From positions 1,674,001 through 1,738,000 of the forward strand of contig JAWZYV010013274.1 of assembly GCA_038373885.1 (NCBI GenBank): a stretch of 64,000 bases of DNA, in the 5' to 3' direction. The first letter of the stretch is position 1. Every line of letters starts with the position of its first letter. The notes under the pieces were generated by a model, which worked only from the letters and a program-made list of their open reading frames with translations, was not told the origin of the DNA and did not search any database. Below are positions 46,271 to 58,900 of the stretch, piece after piece. The stretch comes from Cheiracanthium punctorium. Lineage: Eukaryota > Arthropoda > Arachnida > Araneae > Cheiracanthiidae. The position numbers were made by a program, and so were the translations under genes.

Positions 46271-46495
46271 TACACATATACATAACAAACATACATCTCG
46301 TAAAAACAGCATAAAAGAATTCAGAAGACCCCAAAACGTGTATATGAATCAAAATCTCAGTCGATTTTTTTTTATGATTACAATACTTTCCTTACATGGT
46401 AAATGTTTGGAAAGTAAAAAAGATCTTCCTACATCGATCTTTCTTTCGGAGGGTGAAACCACTTTACGATTACGTCCCAAGTGATGACTGAAAAG
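46271..46495. other. Intronic DNA, nothing recognised
   Basis: Unique sequence after the tandem array. Confidence 0.4.
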
Positions 46496-46760
46496 GTTAG
46501 CACTTCCAACTACACCCAATAACTGGGTGTTCTTGGCAATTTCAGCAACCCAAGAGGCCCAAATTGTCTCCACACTCCATTAATCAGTCCTCTTCCTATA
46601 ATTTTGTTTCGGCCACGAGCCGGCCATTTCCTAATCTCTCCTCCAGAGCAATTGCTTAAACCACTTGCAAATCTAACGAAATAAATGGTGTGCCTTTTAG
46701 TACTCGGTAAGCAATTAATTCTCTTAAAATGTGGGTTAATCAATTAAAATTGCTGGCTGT
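46496..46760. promoter_or_regulatory. Candidate intronic regulatory block rich in ATTA cores
   Basis: Repeat-free sequence containing CCATTAATCAG, GGCCACGAGCCGGCC, GCAATTGCTTAAACCACTTGC, AAGCAATTAATTC and GGGTTAATCAATTAAAATTGC. Several homeodomain-type ATTA/TTAAT cores lie within 200 bp. Regulatory function is inferred only. Confidence 0.3.
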
Positions 46761-47730
46761 CTTTCTGTTTGCGCCCAAAAGAATGCTTTGAATCTTCTTT
46801 GTAATTTCGGCCTTTTGTGCTCCTTTCGTATTCTTTAGTTCTGGGATTTCGTGAGGTGCATGCATACTTGTGCGGCGAAGGGTTGATATTACTCCTTTTT
46901 TTTTATTGGTTGTTCTTGTTTATATTGAAAAATGATGCTCTCATGTTAATATTTCATGCAAGCATTCTTTTTTATTTTGGAATATATATCTGATCGTGGT
47001 TTCCTTAGGACTACAAAGGGAGATTAATAATAATAGAATTTTTCTCTATAGCGAATTATAATTCTCATGTTTGAAGCATTTATAACTAACTCTTCTCGTG
47101 TGATTTTCATGTAATAACACAACCATTTATTTTCCATTTTAAAAATTGTAACATTGATGATCCTTCGTTATTTTTCTGAAATTGAAAATGGATTGTTTGT
47201 TGCCATTTTTTCTTTTCTTCGCTTAAAGTATAAGTATATCATAGTACTTCAGTGAATTAGTGAAACTCAAACTTTCCACCAATACGTTAAACTAGAACAA
47301 AAACAAGCGAAATGTTTCATATAAGGTAAAAAATATGTACTTAATTTTTACATCACATGAAATTTTTCTAGATTATCTACTTAATCGAATATTTATCCTG
47401 AGTTTTAATACTTTCAACTGACTTTCAGAGATTGTCGAATTCCATGTTCAAAACTAGAAATCGGACATTATTTTGTAAAATCTGAAATTTAAAGCGTCCA
47501 GAAAATAAAATAGGATAACTTTGGTTGATTGTTACATGCATGTGACAACGTTTATTATAAAGTATTCAGGGAAAAAATGACTAAAATTAAATTTTTGGTT
47601 TGATGTTTACAATTTATTTCTACGGAAAGGATTGGTTTGTATATTAACCACATGAAACATTTTATGATCCAACTCTTTTGTTATGGATGAAGATTTCCTG
47701 TTCAAAATTTAGAGCCTATGTAAATTAACA
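46761..47730. other. AT-rich intronic DNA
   Basis: Nothing recognised. Confidence 0.5.
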
Positions 47731-47895
47731 CAGAGTGAAACCTCCATAAGTTGGACACCTCCGGTTACTCCAAAAAGTGTTTGTCTTATATAGAGATATA
47801 TTTCTATATTATGAACACGTTCCGTTCCCCAGAAAGGTGTCCAACTTAGGGAAGTGTCCAAGTTATGAGAGTGTCCAAATTGGGAGGTTCCACTG
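47731..47895. mobile_element. pogo-like MITE, second good copy
   Basis: It starts CAGAGTGAAACCTCCATAAG and ends GGGAGGTTCCACTG followed by TA. Inner AAGTTGGACAC and GTGTCCAACTT repeats are shared with 31490 and 55504. The left TA is altered. Confidence 0.72.
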
Positions 47896-48100
47896 TATTG
47901 GGTTTTATTCCTTAAAGTCATTGAAATGTCTTCAAAACAATGCTCATTTTCGCGTTTAGAACAAATTCATCTTTTTATGATTCAAACTGTTTATTTCTCA
48001 AATGCTATAACGATGAATTGGCAAAAAAGCAAAAAAATTCTCTGAAGATCCGTCCACCCCATTTGAATATTTTATGAAATCAACTTTAAAACCTTCTCTA
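47896..48100. other. Intronic DNA, nothing recognised
   Basis: Short unique stretch after the pogo-like MITE. Confidence 0.4.
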
Positions 48101-48490
48101 ACTGAGCTGTTCATTCACAGAGTTCTCTTGAATGAAGTAACAAACACTTATCGCTCAGTTGTCGAGATTTCGCCCGATTTCCGCCGAAGTAATTTTCATT
48201 TTTCCCCCCTCTGACTAATCGATAAATATCTTCCATATGACGAAATCTTCATCGATTTCTGAAGGCGAAAATTCCATGGAAATTCGCTTTGGGGAACCTG
48301 TTCTTCATATTAAATTGTAATTACCATTAGAGGTCCGAGGTGTGGTGAAGGCAGCGTCTTGTAGCTTGGGCCCACTTGTCAAGAGATACATGCAGACAAT
48401 ATTTGGGCCAGCCTTTGATGTTGCCGCCGCATTTATTACAGCGTGACCACTTGAACTCGTTCGAACACAAGATCCGGAACTGGTGTCCTA
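48100..48490. promoter_or_regulatory. Candidate intronic regulatory block
   Basis: A balanced, repeat-free stretch with ATCGATAAATATC, TTGTAATTACCATTAGAGG, GGGCCCACTTGTCAAG and GCGTGACCACTTGAAC. These include homeodomain- and E-box-like words. It is not coding by appearance. The call rests on compositional contrast only. Confidence 0.3.
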
Positions 48491-49111
48491 AAGAGGTAAG
48501 ATGATAAAGAAGGGTTCTTTTTGAAGGACTCCCGCTTATATATTATGGCGTGGTTTTGAAAAATCGTTTTTTAATGTCCTCTTCAAGTGCTTGTGTGTGT
48601 GTATGTATAAAGAGAAAGAGTTAGAATAAACGTGGCTTACGTTTTTGTTTTTGGGGAAGTTCAAGTGATGTATAGTGAGATGTTTTGTTTAATTACAGCT
48701 ATCAGACTGCCAGAATGTCCATCGTTATACCAGATAATAAGCAGTTATAGTTAATTAATTAGTGAGTGGATAACTATCAATCTTCTGTATTGCACGAGTC
48801 CACGACGGGGTGTTATTTTCTCTGTGTGGTACTGATTTGCATAATTGATGGAATTCCTTTTTTGGTTGTGTTGTTATTTTCGTATCCTCGCTCAAGTGTA
48901 ATAAATTATATTTTAAATGTGATTAACACATAGTAGTAATAAAATTTAGTTGATGTCACTATTATTAAAAGGCATGAGCCACGCAGAGGACTGGTAAAAT
49001 AAGTTGATATAATAACATAATGGCAATTATTTGCATGAATAGAAAAATAGCATGTGTGTGCTTTGCTTGCCTTTTTAAAGAAATAGTGCAAAATTTCAGC
49101 TTATTACAAAC
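48491..49111. other. Intronic DNA, nothing recognised
   Basis: Unique AT-rich sequence with a short GT patch at 48593. Confidence 0.45.
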
Positions 49112-49301
49112 CAAGTATGGGCAACCTTTGAAAGGTTGAGGGCCAAACTTCAGCGAAGTCGATGGCTTAATAATTGGGATCAATGTGATATTTTGAATAG
49201 TTTATATTTGTTTTATACGGGGTTTTGATATGTTCCGTGGGTCGGATCAAAAGCCGTGGCAGACCACATGTGGCCCTCGGGCCAGTGGTTGCTTACATGT
49301 G
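49112..49301. mobile_element. hAT-type MITE, CA(A/G)(G/A)TATGGGCAACC family, copy 2
   Basis: It starts CAAGTATGGGCAACCTTTG and ends GTGGTTGCTTACATGTG. It shares GGGTCGGATCAAAAGCC and GCCCTCGGGCCA with the element at 33144. Flanks match poorly (about 5 of 8), so the insertion is old. Confidence 0.7.
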
Positions 49302-49466
49302 GTTTAAACATGTATCGAAAGAGATTCAGATACTTCTTCCAATGCTCAATCTTTATAGTAGAACTTTCTACACCAACTGGACTTTAGAACGACGAACCCA
49401 GGGATTAGCAGAGTATTCTGCAACAATATGATAATCTAAGCTTGGTAACCTAATTAGGATTTCAAA

Positions 49467-49735
49467 TGCATTTTTTAACTCATGACATCAAAATGACGTC
49501 ATTTCATTTATAATATGCCACTTTGTTTGCAGTTTTGTCAATCGCCAGCATATATAGTATATCACATGATTATTTTTTTGCACAATATTAAAATTTGTAA
49601 TGCTTTTCTAAACTCGTGACATCAAGATGACGCCATTTCATATGATATACAGTTTTGTTTTCAGTTATGTCTGTAGCCAGCATATAGAGATGGTGTATCA
49701 CATGATCACTATTTTAGACAATCTGAAATTGGGAA
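49467..49735. repeat. Tandem repeat, 134-bp period, two units plus a partial third
   Basis: Units begin TGCATTTTTTAACTCATGAC (49467) and TGCTTTTCTAAACTCGTGAC (49601), and a third start is recognisable at about 49735 (GCTTTCT). Shared blocks are GACATCAA(A/G)ATGACG(T/C)CATTTCAT, GCCAGCATATA and TATCACATGAT. Confidence 0.85.
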
Positions 49736-49935
49736 AGCTTTCTGAAAGTGAAAATTATCAAAATATCGAAAAAAAATGGATGGAACGATTGAGTTTTCAG
49801 AATTTTAAATTTGATTACGGACTATTCTATGTTATTTTACGTGTATGTGCAAAATTTCAAGCCGATCGGCCGAACGGTGTACGAGTTCCCAGACGAACAA
49901 ACAAACTTTCACATTTATATAATAGATTTTATCCA
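49736..49935 (-). mobile_element. Helitron-like 5' region, minus strand
   Basis: The reverse complement reads TATATAAATGTGAAAGTTTG, TTTGTTCGTCTGGGAACTCG, CACCGTTCGGCCGATCGGC, then TTGAAATTTTGCACATACACG. The last part is homologous to 5410-5470. Together with the 134-bp tandem repeat it resembles the Helitron-like unit at 5278-7404. The class is inference. Confidence 0.5.
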
Positions 49936-52900
49936 TTTAAAGGTAATAAGATTTGTACAAAAAAGTATGGATAAGCCCCATGATTCAATTGAACAAAATA
50001 GCGTATTTGGGAAAAATCGTGTCTAAGTGGTTTTCGAAATGACCAATTGAGTTAATGTTGCGCTTTGAATTTTTCTGCATTCTCTTTTCATGAAAATAAC
50101 TTTTTCCACAAAAGGCCTATAAAAAATATTTATTTTCCTTATTTTGTCAATGCATATTAACATTGTTGAATAAAATGCAATTTTATCGTTCGATGCTCCT
50201 ATAATATAATTTAAAATTATCAACGTAACCCTTTCCTATCGGCTTCTATTCAATTAAATTGCTAATAAGAAGCAGCGGCTTGCGTCCAGGAACTCTAAAT
50301 TAGAACTCTAATTTAAAGTCTGACAATTGCATGACGTCTTTTATTTGGTTAAAATTTCATAATTAACATTTGTCTCATTTTATTCCCCGAACAGTCTAGT
50401 TATATAGCGACTTAAGTTCTTACTAACGAAGTTAGCATTTCGTCTAAGCCAGCTAATTATGTTTCCTTTACTATTATGCGAATGGAAAACTATTTATTGT
50501 TCGCATGATTTTCAAGTAGTATTTATTGCCTAACAAAGCTCTCCTTTGTGACTGCAAGTGTTTCTCTTTGAAGAAGCGGGGTTAGTCGTCTTTCCAGGGC
50601 TGTTGGCAATTCATTTAATTTCTTAGTTTAATGCAAACTGTGAACTCCGAATGCCTGCTTTGGGCTTAATTTCCATTTTAGTCGGATGTGGTGTTTTCTT
50701 ACGTTGCATTGGGATGCTGGAGTTATAGAAATATATATTTTGAATTCAGCTTTGAAAGAAATTATTTCAGTTATTTTCAAAGGAGTAGTTTTTAATGGAA
50801 TTAAATTTATTTTGATAGGGGTTGAAGATTCAACATTTCTTCCAGCGTTTATTGAAACTACTGCTTTCCTAAATTTTCCGAATGTGTTTAAAGGAATTAC
50901 CTTTTCCAGTAATGAATGATTATTCATACTTTTTAACGATTGATTTTTGTTAAAGCTCCACATATTGCAGTATGAATTAAAACGGTTATAGTTTATTTCT
51001 TTTTTATATGGAGTTTGTGATAGGATTAATTAGTTGCCTCTTAAAAATAACCTCGTTGATAGCTAGGAGAGTGGTTTGCCATCCTTGTACACTCTTAAGT
51101 TATCGCTCCGAAAGAATGATATGGTGGACAAGTCATCAAACCTCTAGAATTGTAAATATATTAAATTCTAATAAATATTAAATTCCGAATTGTTTTGAAA
51201 AGAAATATTCACTGTATTAAGGTGCAAATTTCCAACTTCTTATACTTAAGGCAAACAATTTAATAAAATGAGTCATTGACTTTTATGTTTTGTGCTTTGA
51301 GGAGTGACTATTTCATTCGTTTTTATTCACTGGGCTCATTATTAAGTGCAAGTCCTTAATCGTTTGTTTTACTGTCACACTGAAAGACGTTTCTAGTGGT
51401 ATAAGCATAATTAATAAACTATTAATTAATTGTTTAAGTTGGAGATTTTGTGCTTAAATTTGCATTAACATCAACTTGCTCGAGTGCTGTATAACACTGG
51501 TGGTCTACTGCAATATTTCAATGTTTTATCACGTCTGCTCAAAAATTACATCAAAATATTTAAATTTTTATATTAAATCGAAATATTTAATGGTGTTCAA
51601 TTATCGCATGAATTTCGTTCAGTGACTAGTATTTTTCTTTCATCCTGAGATAAATGCAATTCTGCGCCGACACAAATACTATAAATTGATAATTTACTTT
51701 ATGTAGAACAATTCCTTTATTTTAAAAAGATAACTTGCACTTAAGTGTCATAAATTCCTGACTGCTTTTTAAAAAAAGTTAGTCCCAGCACCAGTAAAGC
51801 TTAATAATGATTTGAAAACTCCATCATAAAAAGATAAATCATAAATATTCACCTCTCCCTTAAAATACGAATTAATATATGTCTATAAACCTGAATTTAT
51901 TACCCTTCTCTTTCATCGTAATGTTCATACAGTTGCAATTTGTTTTGCCTTCCATTCTTTCTTCTTCGTTAACTTGTGAGATAATACGAAATTCTCATTC
52001 CAAGCTATCTCATTAAAGTCATTTATCTAATTGCCCTCAAACACTAGTCTATTCTGATCGACAACAGTCATAAACTTACTGGATATGCGATAATGCAAGT
52101 GAAGGATGAAATTATTGTCCCATTTATTGTGACCCGTATTTGTGAAATATTTTATTTAAGAAACTACAAAAAAGTAACGTGTCTGTCATTTGTATAAATG
52201 ATTGCAACTGCTGTAACTTAATTTTAACTTTTACTAGAGTAAAACTATATTTAAAATCTTATTCAGTAACGCACAGCTTCAGTCTATTTATGTTGAAAAT
52301 TTCAGTATTTTTGTAATTGTGTATATTTTACCATACAAGAAAATTTTCTAGTTTGGTTCAATCAAATATTCGGGCTAGTGTCACTTGGAATTTTAATTAA
52401 AAACAATGGATATTCATTCAACGGAATGTTGAGTTAGAATGGAACCCAGCTACTATTTGATTTTTAATGGTTTTGTCAAATAACTGTTCACCAAAATTTC
52501 TAAATTTAATTTGACACTTTTAAGCCGTCTGTCGTGCTAGATCTTTGTTGTTATTTTATTCTTTATTCGAAAATAAGTCACAAAATACTTTCTAGTGTGA
52601 TTTTAAGTTCTTTTTAAAAACGCATTTTACGATTTCAGATTTTATACTATGACGTTTACACTATTAAAAAAAAAACTTTTTTTTTAAAAACTAATATATT
52701 TCTTTAATTGAAGATTCGGTGTATTGCATTTTAATCATACGAAAAAAGTGTATACATTTTCAGGCCCATTTTAAAATACCTTCTCACATCTAGTTTTTTC
52801 AGACTGATCTTTGCCATCTACTGTCTCTGTCTTCCCTTTTCTTTTCTTTTCATTTTACAAAATATTTGATTTATGGCAATCTGTTTGCATGAGAGCATCT

Positions 52901-54439
52901 GTCTAGTTGAGTGATGTTTATCATTCCAAAAAAGTTCTTAAAAATGGGGTCATCTATCATTCTTCAGCTGTTCCTCTTCAAAGATTTTATTTGACATTAA
53001 TAGTCGAAAACGACTCCATCGAATTAAACATTTTTTTTTTTTTTTTTAATTCTGTGGAGGCGTGAAATTTCTGCGGATCTGGTGTTGCACTTCTTTTTGC
53101 GTCCTTCATCACGATCTTTTGTGTTAGATGTTCTTGGTAATGTGTTTTTGGATAAAAATAAAACTTCTTAATTTCTCGAATTTTTTTTAACCTGTTATGG
53201 GGGGGGGGGAACCTTATGTGTAATTTTAAGGCATTTGACGAAAGACCCAAATCCTTCTGTGAGTACATGTTCGGAATAACTGAATAAGTCGCAACTGTCT
53301 ACCTGAGTCATAATTATTTTGTTGAGGATATTTCGTTTAAAAAAAAATGTACGGTGTTTGATATGAAAAGATCTTTGTGTCACGAAATGTCGTTTGAATG
53401 GAAATTTTAAGACTTCTATTCGAAAATTTCTCATTCATCAAAACTTGGATGTTAAGTTGCAAATAGTTATTCCCATTACGATCGAAGTCTGTAATTCATT
53501 TAAAATATAATTACATTAATGCTTTCATTAATTAGCATCAACAAAATTAACTACCAAATTGTGCACATATAAAATAACTGTGAATTACTTGAAAAGGCAT
53601 GTTAGAGCAAATAATTATAACAATGCTCGATTTATTAAATTGAATGTCGAATTAGCTTGCACTATTAAAAATATAGGTGTTGCCATTTAACTTGTTAGTT
53701 CTGGGAAAACTTTTCGGAGCTCACGGCCAACCATAAATTTTAATAGTCGGTTCTACTCTGATGCAAAAACTGTAAAGATATTTAGATTTTAGAGTATTTA
53801 ACGCTTTTTAACTTTTTTTTTTTTAAACTGTAGCAAAAAACAGAACAGTGCGACTATTGCAAGAAAAGCACTTGGGAATTTACCACCCCAAAACATCAAA
53901 CAACCTGAAAGTTTTCCAATAAACCATCCGGGTACTATTTTTAGTTTCATATATTACAAATTAAGATTTTTTTATAAGTTTCTGAGTACACTGACAGTGA
54001 ACGAAAATTCTCGAATTTCTGGCCAATTTTACTTGTGTAGGTTGACCCAGTTAGCCTAACAAGGGAAAGCGCTAAGCAAACTCAGACTTGCAAGTCTTTC
54101 TCTTTCGCACATTTCTACCAGCAGTATGGTGTAATTTAGACATATATCCTTAAAATTCGCATAAAGAAATCAGATTGCTACATGTACCTATCATACTGTT
54201 TGTTAAAAAGAAATATCATACCTTATGGCCATACATTAGTCTTACGTTATATTTTCAGGCACATCATTGCAATTCAGTTTCATTTTCACTATGACTTACA
54301 TTGATCCATAAATAAATAATCATATCCCCCTTCCATCTGCATTGCCAGTATCTATACTAAATTTCAAAAATGATTTTCGAATTATTTAATCTTTAATTAT
54401 AAATTATATTCTGAGATTTTTTTTAAATATCCACTCAGA
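49936..54439. other. 4.5 kb of unique AT-rich intron
   Basis: By eye this is the longest stretch with no recognisable element. It holds T runs near 53030, a G9 run near 53202 and a small palindrome at 50297 (TAAATTAGAACTCTAATTTA). No exon was recognised. Confidence 0.5.
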
Positions 54440-54532
54440 CTCCGACGTAAATAATATCGCTCGGGCGCGGGCGATCTCGAATTAAACGCCATCGGGCTCC
54501 GGTTTTTAAAAATGAGCCAAAACTCATCTTTA
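54440..54532. mobile_element. GGGCTC hAT MITE, 3' scrap
   Basis: GCTCGGGCGCGGGCGATCTCG, CATCGGGCTCCGGTTTTT and AAAACTCATCTTTA are a decayed right end of the family seen at 7689 and 17735. Confidence 0.55.
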
Positions 54533-55503
54533 ATATACGGTATATATACTGTTCTCCCCAGTTTTCATCCAAAAACAGCAGCAGTTTATTCCTATTCAAA
54601 GTTCCGAAAGACACTCTAGTCACTTACCCGCAAAGAAAACTTCCCCCATAGAACCTCAAGTGAGACAAAAGCTCATGCATTCGAAATCTCCAGAAAGTTC
54701 GAACAAAGCTTCCACTTTGCCTGATCACCGAACGTAAAAGACGATATGAAACGTGAGACATCAAAGTCCATCCTAAGAACATAAGCCCCCCCCTCCCACT
54801 TCCCTTCCTACACACACATACACCGAAAAGAAACACGAAAAAATAATATTCCTTTAGAGATGCTCTTTCCAAATGGACCGAATCCACTTTCAATCCCGCT
54901 AATGGACTCATCGAATGGGCATTCCTTTTGAAGGATACTAAACCGATACGGTTGACGTTGGTTGGTGCACACCAAAAGGAAGATACCTGCAACACAAAGT
55001 GCTTACTGTTAAGAGTTCTCGGAATATATGTAGGAAAGCTGTTGGTAATAAATTGGCTGCATTTGTCCATGAATGTAGATTATGGTCAAATGCAAACGAA
55101 GAGTGTAATTTCATCGTGTATTCGTCTTGCAATTAAAAAAAAAACTATTGCAGAAGAATAAAAAATCAGTATCCTCCTATTCTAAATTGCTGTTTTTTGT
55201 TTAATACGGTAAAATCCCGTTGTTTTCCCGATAGTTATACGCGTTATTATGAATTTTTAATTGGGGGAAAAGTTTAAAAACTTGATGTGATCCACACAAA
55301 TCAAAACTGTTACCTTTTAAGTTTATAGAAAAAATACTATGCTGCTACTAATGCTTCTACAAATTTGATGAAAAAGGTTATTCCTTTTATAAGTGTCGAA
55401 ATTGTGAATTGATGATTTTTTTCATTACATATTGTGCTTGTCACTGATTTGGATATGAAATAATTTCCTTTTCTCCTTCAAATACTTCTTCCAGCATTAG
55501 ACA
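54533..55503. other. Intronic DNA; long antisense open frame not recognised
   Basis: A 148-codon minus-strand frame (54624-55070) has no domain and contains low-complexity phenylalanine and glycine runs. It is treated as chance. Confidence 0.4.
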
Positions 55504-55624
55504 CAATGGAACCTCCCAAGTTGAACACTTTTTTAGGGAATGGGACGTATTCATAATATAGAAATATACTTCTGTAAGTTGGACACTTTTTGAGGAACCG
55601 CAGGAGTCCAACTTGGATTCACTG
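55504..55624. mobile_element. pogo-like MITE, third copy
   Basis: It starts CAATGGAACCTCCCAAGTTG and ends TCCAACTTGGATTCACTG, with inner TAAGTTGGACACTTTTTG. The flanking dinucleotides are CA on both sides rather than TA. Confidence 0.65.
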
Positions 55625-55676
55625 CATTTCAACTCTGGGAATCATATGCTCTTTATACTTGTTCTAATGTTATGAC

Positions 55677-55843
55677 ATGTCTACAATTTTTGAGATTTGC
55701 AATGGAATAATTCAGGCGGGTGCTCGCCCTTGTCTCCTTTTTGATTTTGCATTGGAGAAAGTTGTAAGAGATGCTTGTATTAATGCAAGGGGTACTATAT
55801 TTAATAAATCAGCACATATTCCTGCGTATGCTGATGATGTAAG
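55677..55843 (+). pseudogene. Non-LTR retrotransposon reverse transcriptase fragment
   Basis: The frame reads CLLFDFALEKVVRDACINARGTI-type sequence and ends HIPAYADD at 55827-55838. LLF-x-x-ALEKVVRD...RGTIF-KS...AYADD is the RT palm segment of LINE-type elements common in arthropods; YADD is the catalytic box. Only about 55 residues survive. The upstream QGD motif is altered and the frame is cut five bases past YADD by the MITE at 55844, so it is dead. The LINE clade is not resolved. Confidence 0.8.
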
Positions 55844-55903
55844 TAGGGATGGACGCCAGACGGAAAATTGGCGTCTCGCAAAGACTCGTCAAATTTTCTC
55901 GTG
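55844..55903 (+). mobile_element. GCGAGACGAGAC hAT MITE fragment inserted in RT remnant
   Basis: TAGGGATGGACGCCAGACGG is the family terminus, followed by AATTGGCGTCTCGCAAAGACTCG. The far end is not identifiable, so the right limit is approximate. Confidence 0.65.
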
Positions 55904-58900
55904 AACAGGAATTTGTCCGCCCAATGGTCTCTTGTACTCGTTCGATCTATTATATCCACACGCGATACTAAACACAGTCGTGTGCGCATGCAGTATCGCT
56001 AAACTGCAGCACACAACATCCCGGATTTCGCGAAGTAAAGTTGTTCGTTAGCATTTTTCAGAAATTCCTCCGTATGAGGGTCCAAATTCTTGCGAAAAAC
56101 AATCGGGAGTGTGAACTGCCCAATCCTTCAGAACAAGATTTCCACCTCTGTTTTTTAAACTCGGATTTAGTTGCATAAAGCCGTCGGCAACTCATGTCTA
56201 GTCACATTAGTTTTTCGCCGAGGCAGAAAACGAAAGAGTGTTCCATAACGAAATTTTCAAAAAGCGCACAATCTCACTTATATTTTGTACATATATTCTT
56301 TTTCAAAAGAAAACTGTGATCCATTACTGTTTTATTTTTTTTAATGGTTTCACCCGTTTTTAAAAATACATGCATCTATTCAAAAGAGGGGGGGAGGGAC
56401 TTGGGAGTAAATAAATATGGGCAGATATCTCTAGCTTGACGGGAAGCTAAATGCATAAACAAAAAGAAGTCTCACTGAGATACTTCAACGAAGAAAAATC
56501 GAAATTCTAAAAAGAAACAGGAAAAAAGAAAAATGCCATTCCCGTTTCTAATACTGATGTTAGTAGAAAAAAGAAAAGGCCGGTATATCTTTGCATCTGC
56601 CTATCATGCGATGAAATTTCTCCAAACTTTTGGAACTTTTAATGCGAATCGGGAGAGAAATATATGTTGCAGTAACATACAGCTCTGGATAAGTGTTACT
56701 GTTTTTTTTTCTAACATTTTATAGCTTTCGGAAAATGTCGTTACTGACAGTTGAAAATTTTCCCTTTTTTTTTTTTCCCTCTCTACCCGACTTTTCCAAG
56801 CCCCAGGTACCTAGGAGATTAATGTCTTCGGGAAAATAGAAAAGTTAAGAATAAAATGCATCACGCTGCACATTTCAGACTTTAATATCGCCTCTGCGTA
56901 AAAATCTGAGCAAGAGCAATCTTCCACACGTTTCACTCGCTCTCTCTCCAACCAGAACTTCATTCTGCAAAATGGCCTCCTGTGTTTAGAAGAATTAACT
57001 CCGTGGCATAGAAGTATTAAAATAAAAACCCTCTCCCAAAAAGGCCATGTGAAATGAGAGGGTGGGGGGCCTAATGGTAAGCAATTAGATTAAAAAGAAA
57101 AAAGTATTTTCTCTTGAAAAAAAAATGTTGATGGCCATGCCTTAAAATAGTATCACTTGTGCGGTGTCCATGGTTGGATGACCAGAGAGAAAGAGTTCTG
57201 CATCTTGAGGGGGGGGGGGGGATGGTAAAGTAATACGATTAATGAGATTGGAATTCGAAAAAAAAAAAAGTAATTTCTTGGTATTATTAAGTGCTGAGAA
57301 ATTGAAGAGAACTTTTTATTGTTGTGTAGAGAGAGGTTCGAATTAGAGGATATGTTTGTTGAGACGAAGTAATGTTGCTTGCCTGTTTCCTTGGACTTTT
57401 AAACTAACTTTAAATAGCATTTTCTTTCTTTAGAATAAGCAAGCTTGTGTCTTGGTTTTGGTTCTAGAAATCCAAATTGTGGGTACTAACGAGCAAACAG
57501 TAACTTGTATTTGTCGAAAAGTTGTAGTATTTCTTTCTTTCCATCCATACAGTGTATAAAGTACGTTTGGCATTTTTTTAAATTTCAATTTCTATTTGTT
57601 AAAAAAAGGCACTTTTCAACAACAATCAACATGAGGCATTTGTATGTCAAGCACTAATCAATTTTCAAAAATGCAAAATTACATTTATGCATTACTCTAT
57701 TTGTAATACTAGTTATTATTTGATACATTTTCATAACCAATTTACTCGGCTGAACCGCCTAGAAATACATGGAAATATTGAGTGCATTCTAATTTATAAC
57801 CATGCCAAAAGAATTTCCATACCCCTTTACGGCTGTTTATTTGTAGAAATCGTAAAACTTCTAAACAGATTTTTAAAGAATAGAATGAATCTGGAGGCCC
57901 CAAAAAAATTTTGGAACTCTCTTCACAAGTTGTATTGTGCACTTTTATAAACGATCAACGTTCATGCTTAAACTAAATGATCGAGAAATTCGATCTATTG
58001 TGGTAGTGAATCATGGGTTCCTCCTTTAGGAGCGTTTTTTTAACTTTATCTCGGAGCGAAAAAGTAGACAAGAAAAGTAGAGATTTTCTGCAGTTAACTC
58101 TACAATGTGAGTGAAGTAGCCAAGATAGGAGCTGTTCACTCTGGAGGAAAACGCTCCTTTGAATTAAGCGTAAAAGCTCTTTAAAAAATTTAAATCCGCT
58201 AAACATCCGAAAAATTTAGAATGTCTCTTTACAAGTTGTACTGTGAACTGTTACAAACACTTAAGCTATAGAAGTTATGAAACACTCGGGAAAAAAAATG
58301 CCAAATACGCGGAATTTCGCAGTATTTCATTAAACAGATAATTCCACGGGCCATTTTTGTACTCAATTTTGGTGACTGCGAATTTTTTCTGGATATTGCA
58401 CGAGACATACAGTTTTACTGTTAGTATTAGTTCATAGTGTATTGGGTGAAGAAGCATTATTAATTTTTTCAAGTGTTTAGCATAATTATTTTGTTTCCAA
58501 AGCTATGCATAAGAATAAGGATACCTATGCATCCTGTGACGACGATTGCTCTTCAGGTGGAGGTAGAACAACCTAAAACCGGCCTCAAATTAAAATGTTA
58601 ACCTCTGCTAATATTCTGCCGATAAAATTAAGAATTTCCCTCCCTTCTGACCTTATCCATCCCTTCCCAGCAGTTTCACAAAACTTCTCCCGATTTTTAT
58701 TGCAGCTCCCTTCCATTACATATACATAATGTTCTATTAAAAGCAATCCTTTTTAAGTCGAAGTTTTATTTCCATGCGAGAGTTCTCTTCGCATTTCATA
58801 ACATATTTCCAAAAAGCAGGCCTGTATATATCCTGAAATCCTACTATATTCGCTCCACAAATCTGAAGCGTACTTTTATGTTGTATATATAGATGGGAAG

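Noticed and set aside
49627..49974. 115-codon plus-strand open frame
   Set aside because: It lies across the 134-bp tandem repeat and the reversed Helitron-like end, so it is a by-product of repeats.
54624..55070. 148-codon minus-strand open frame
   Set aside because: Low-complexity F and G/R runs, no recognised domain, no splice context.
55920..55960. Minus-strand VDIIDRT peptide resembling the residues that follow YADD in LINE RTs
   Set aside because: Only seven residues, on the opposite strand from the RT fragment, and the neighbouring frame does not continue as RT; an inverted piece is possible but unsupported.
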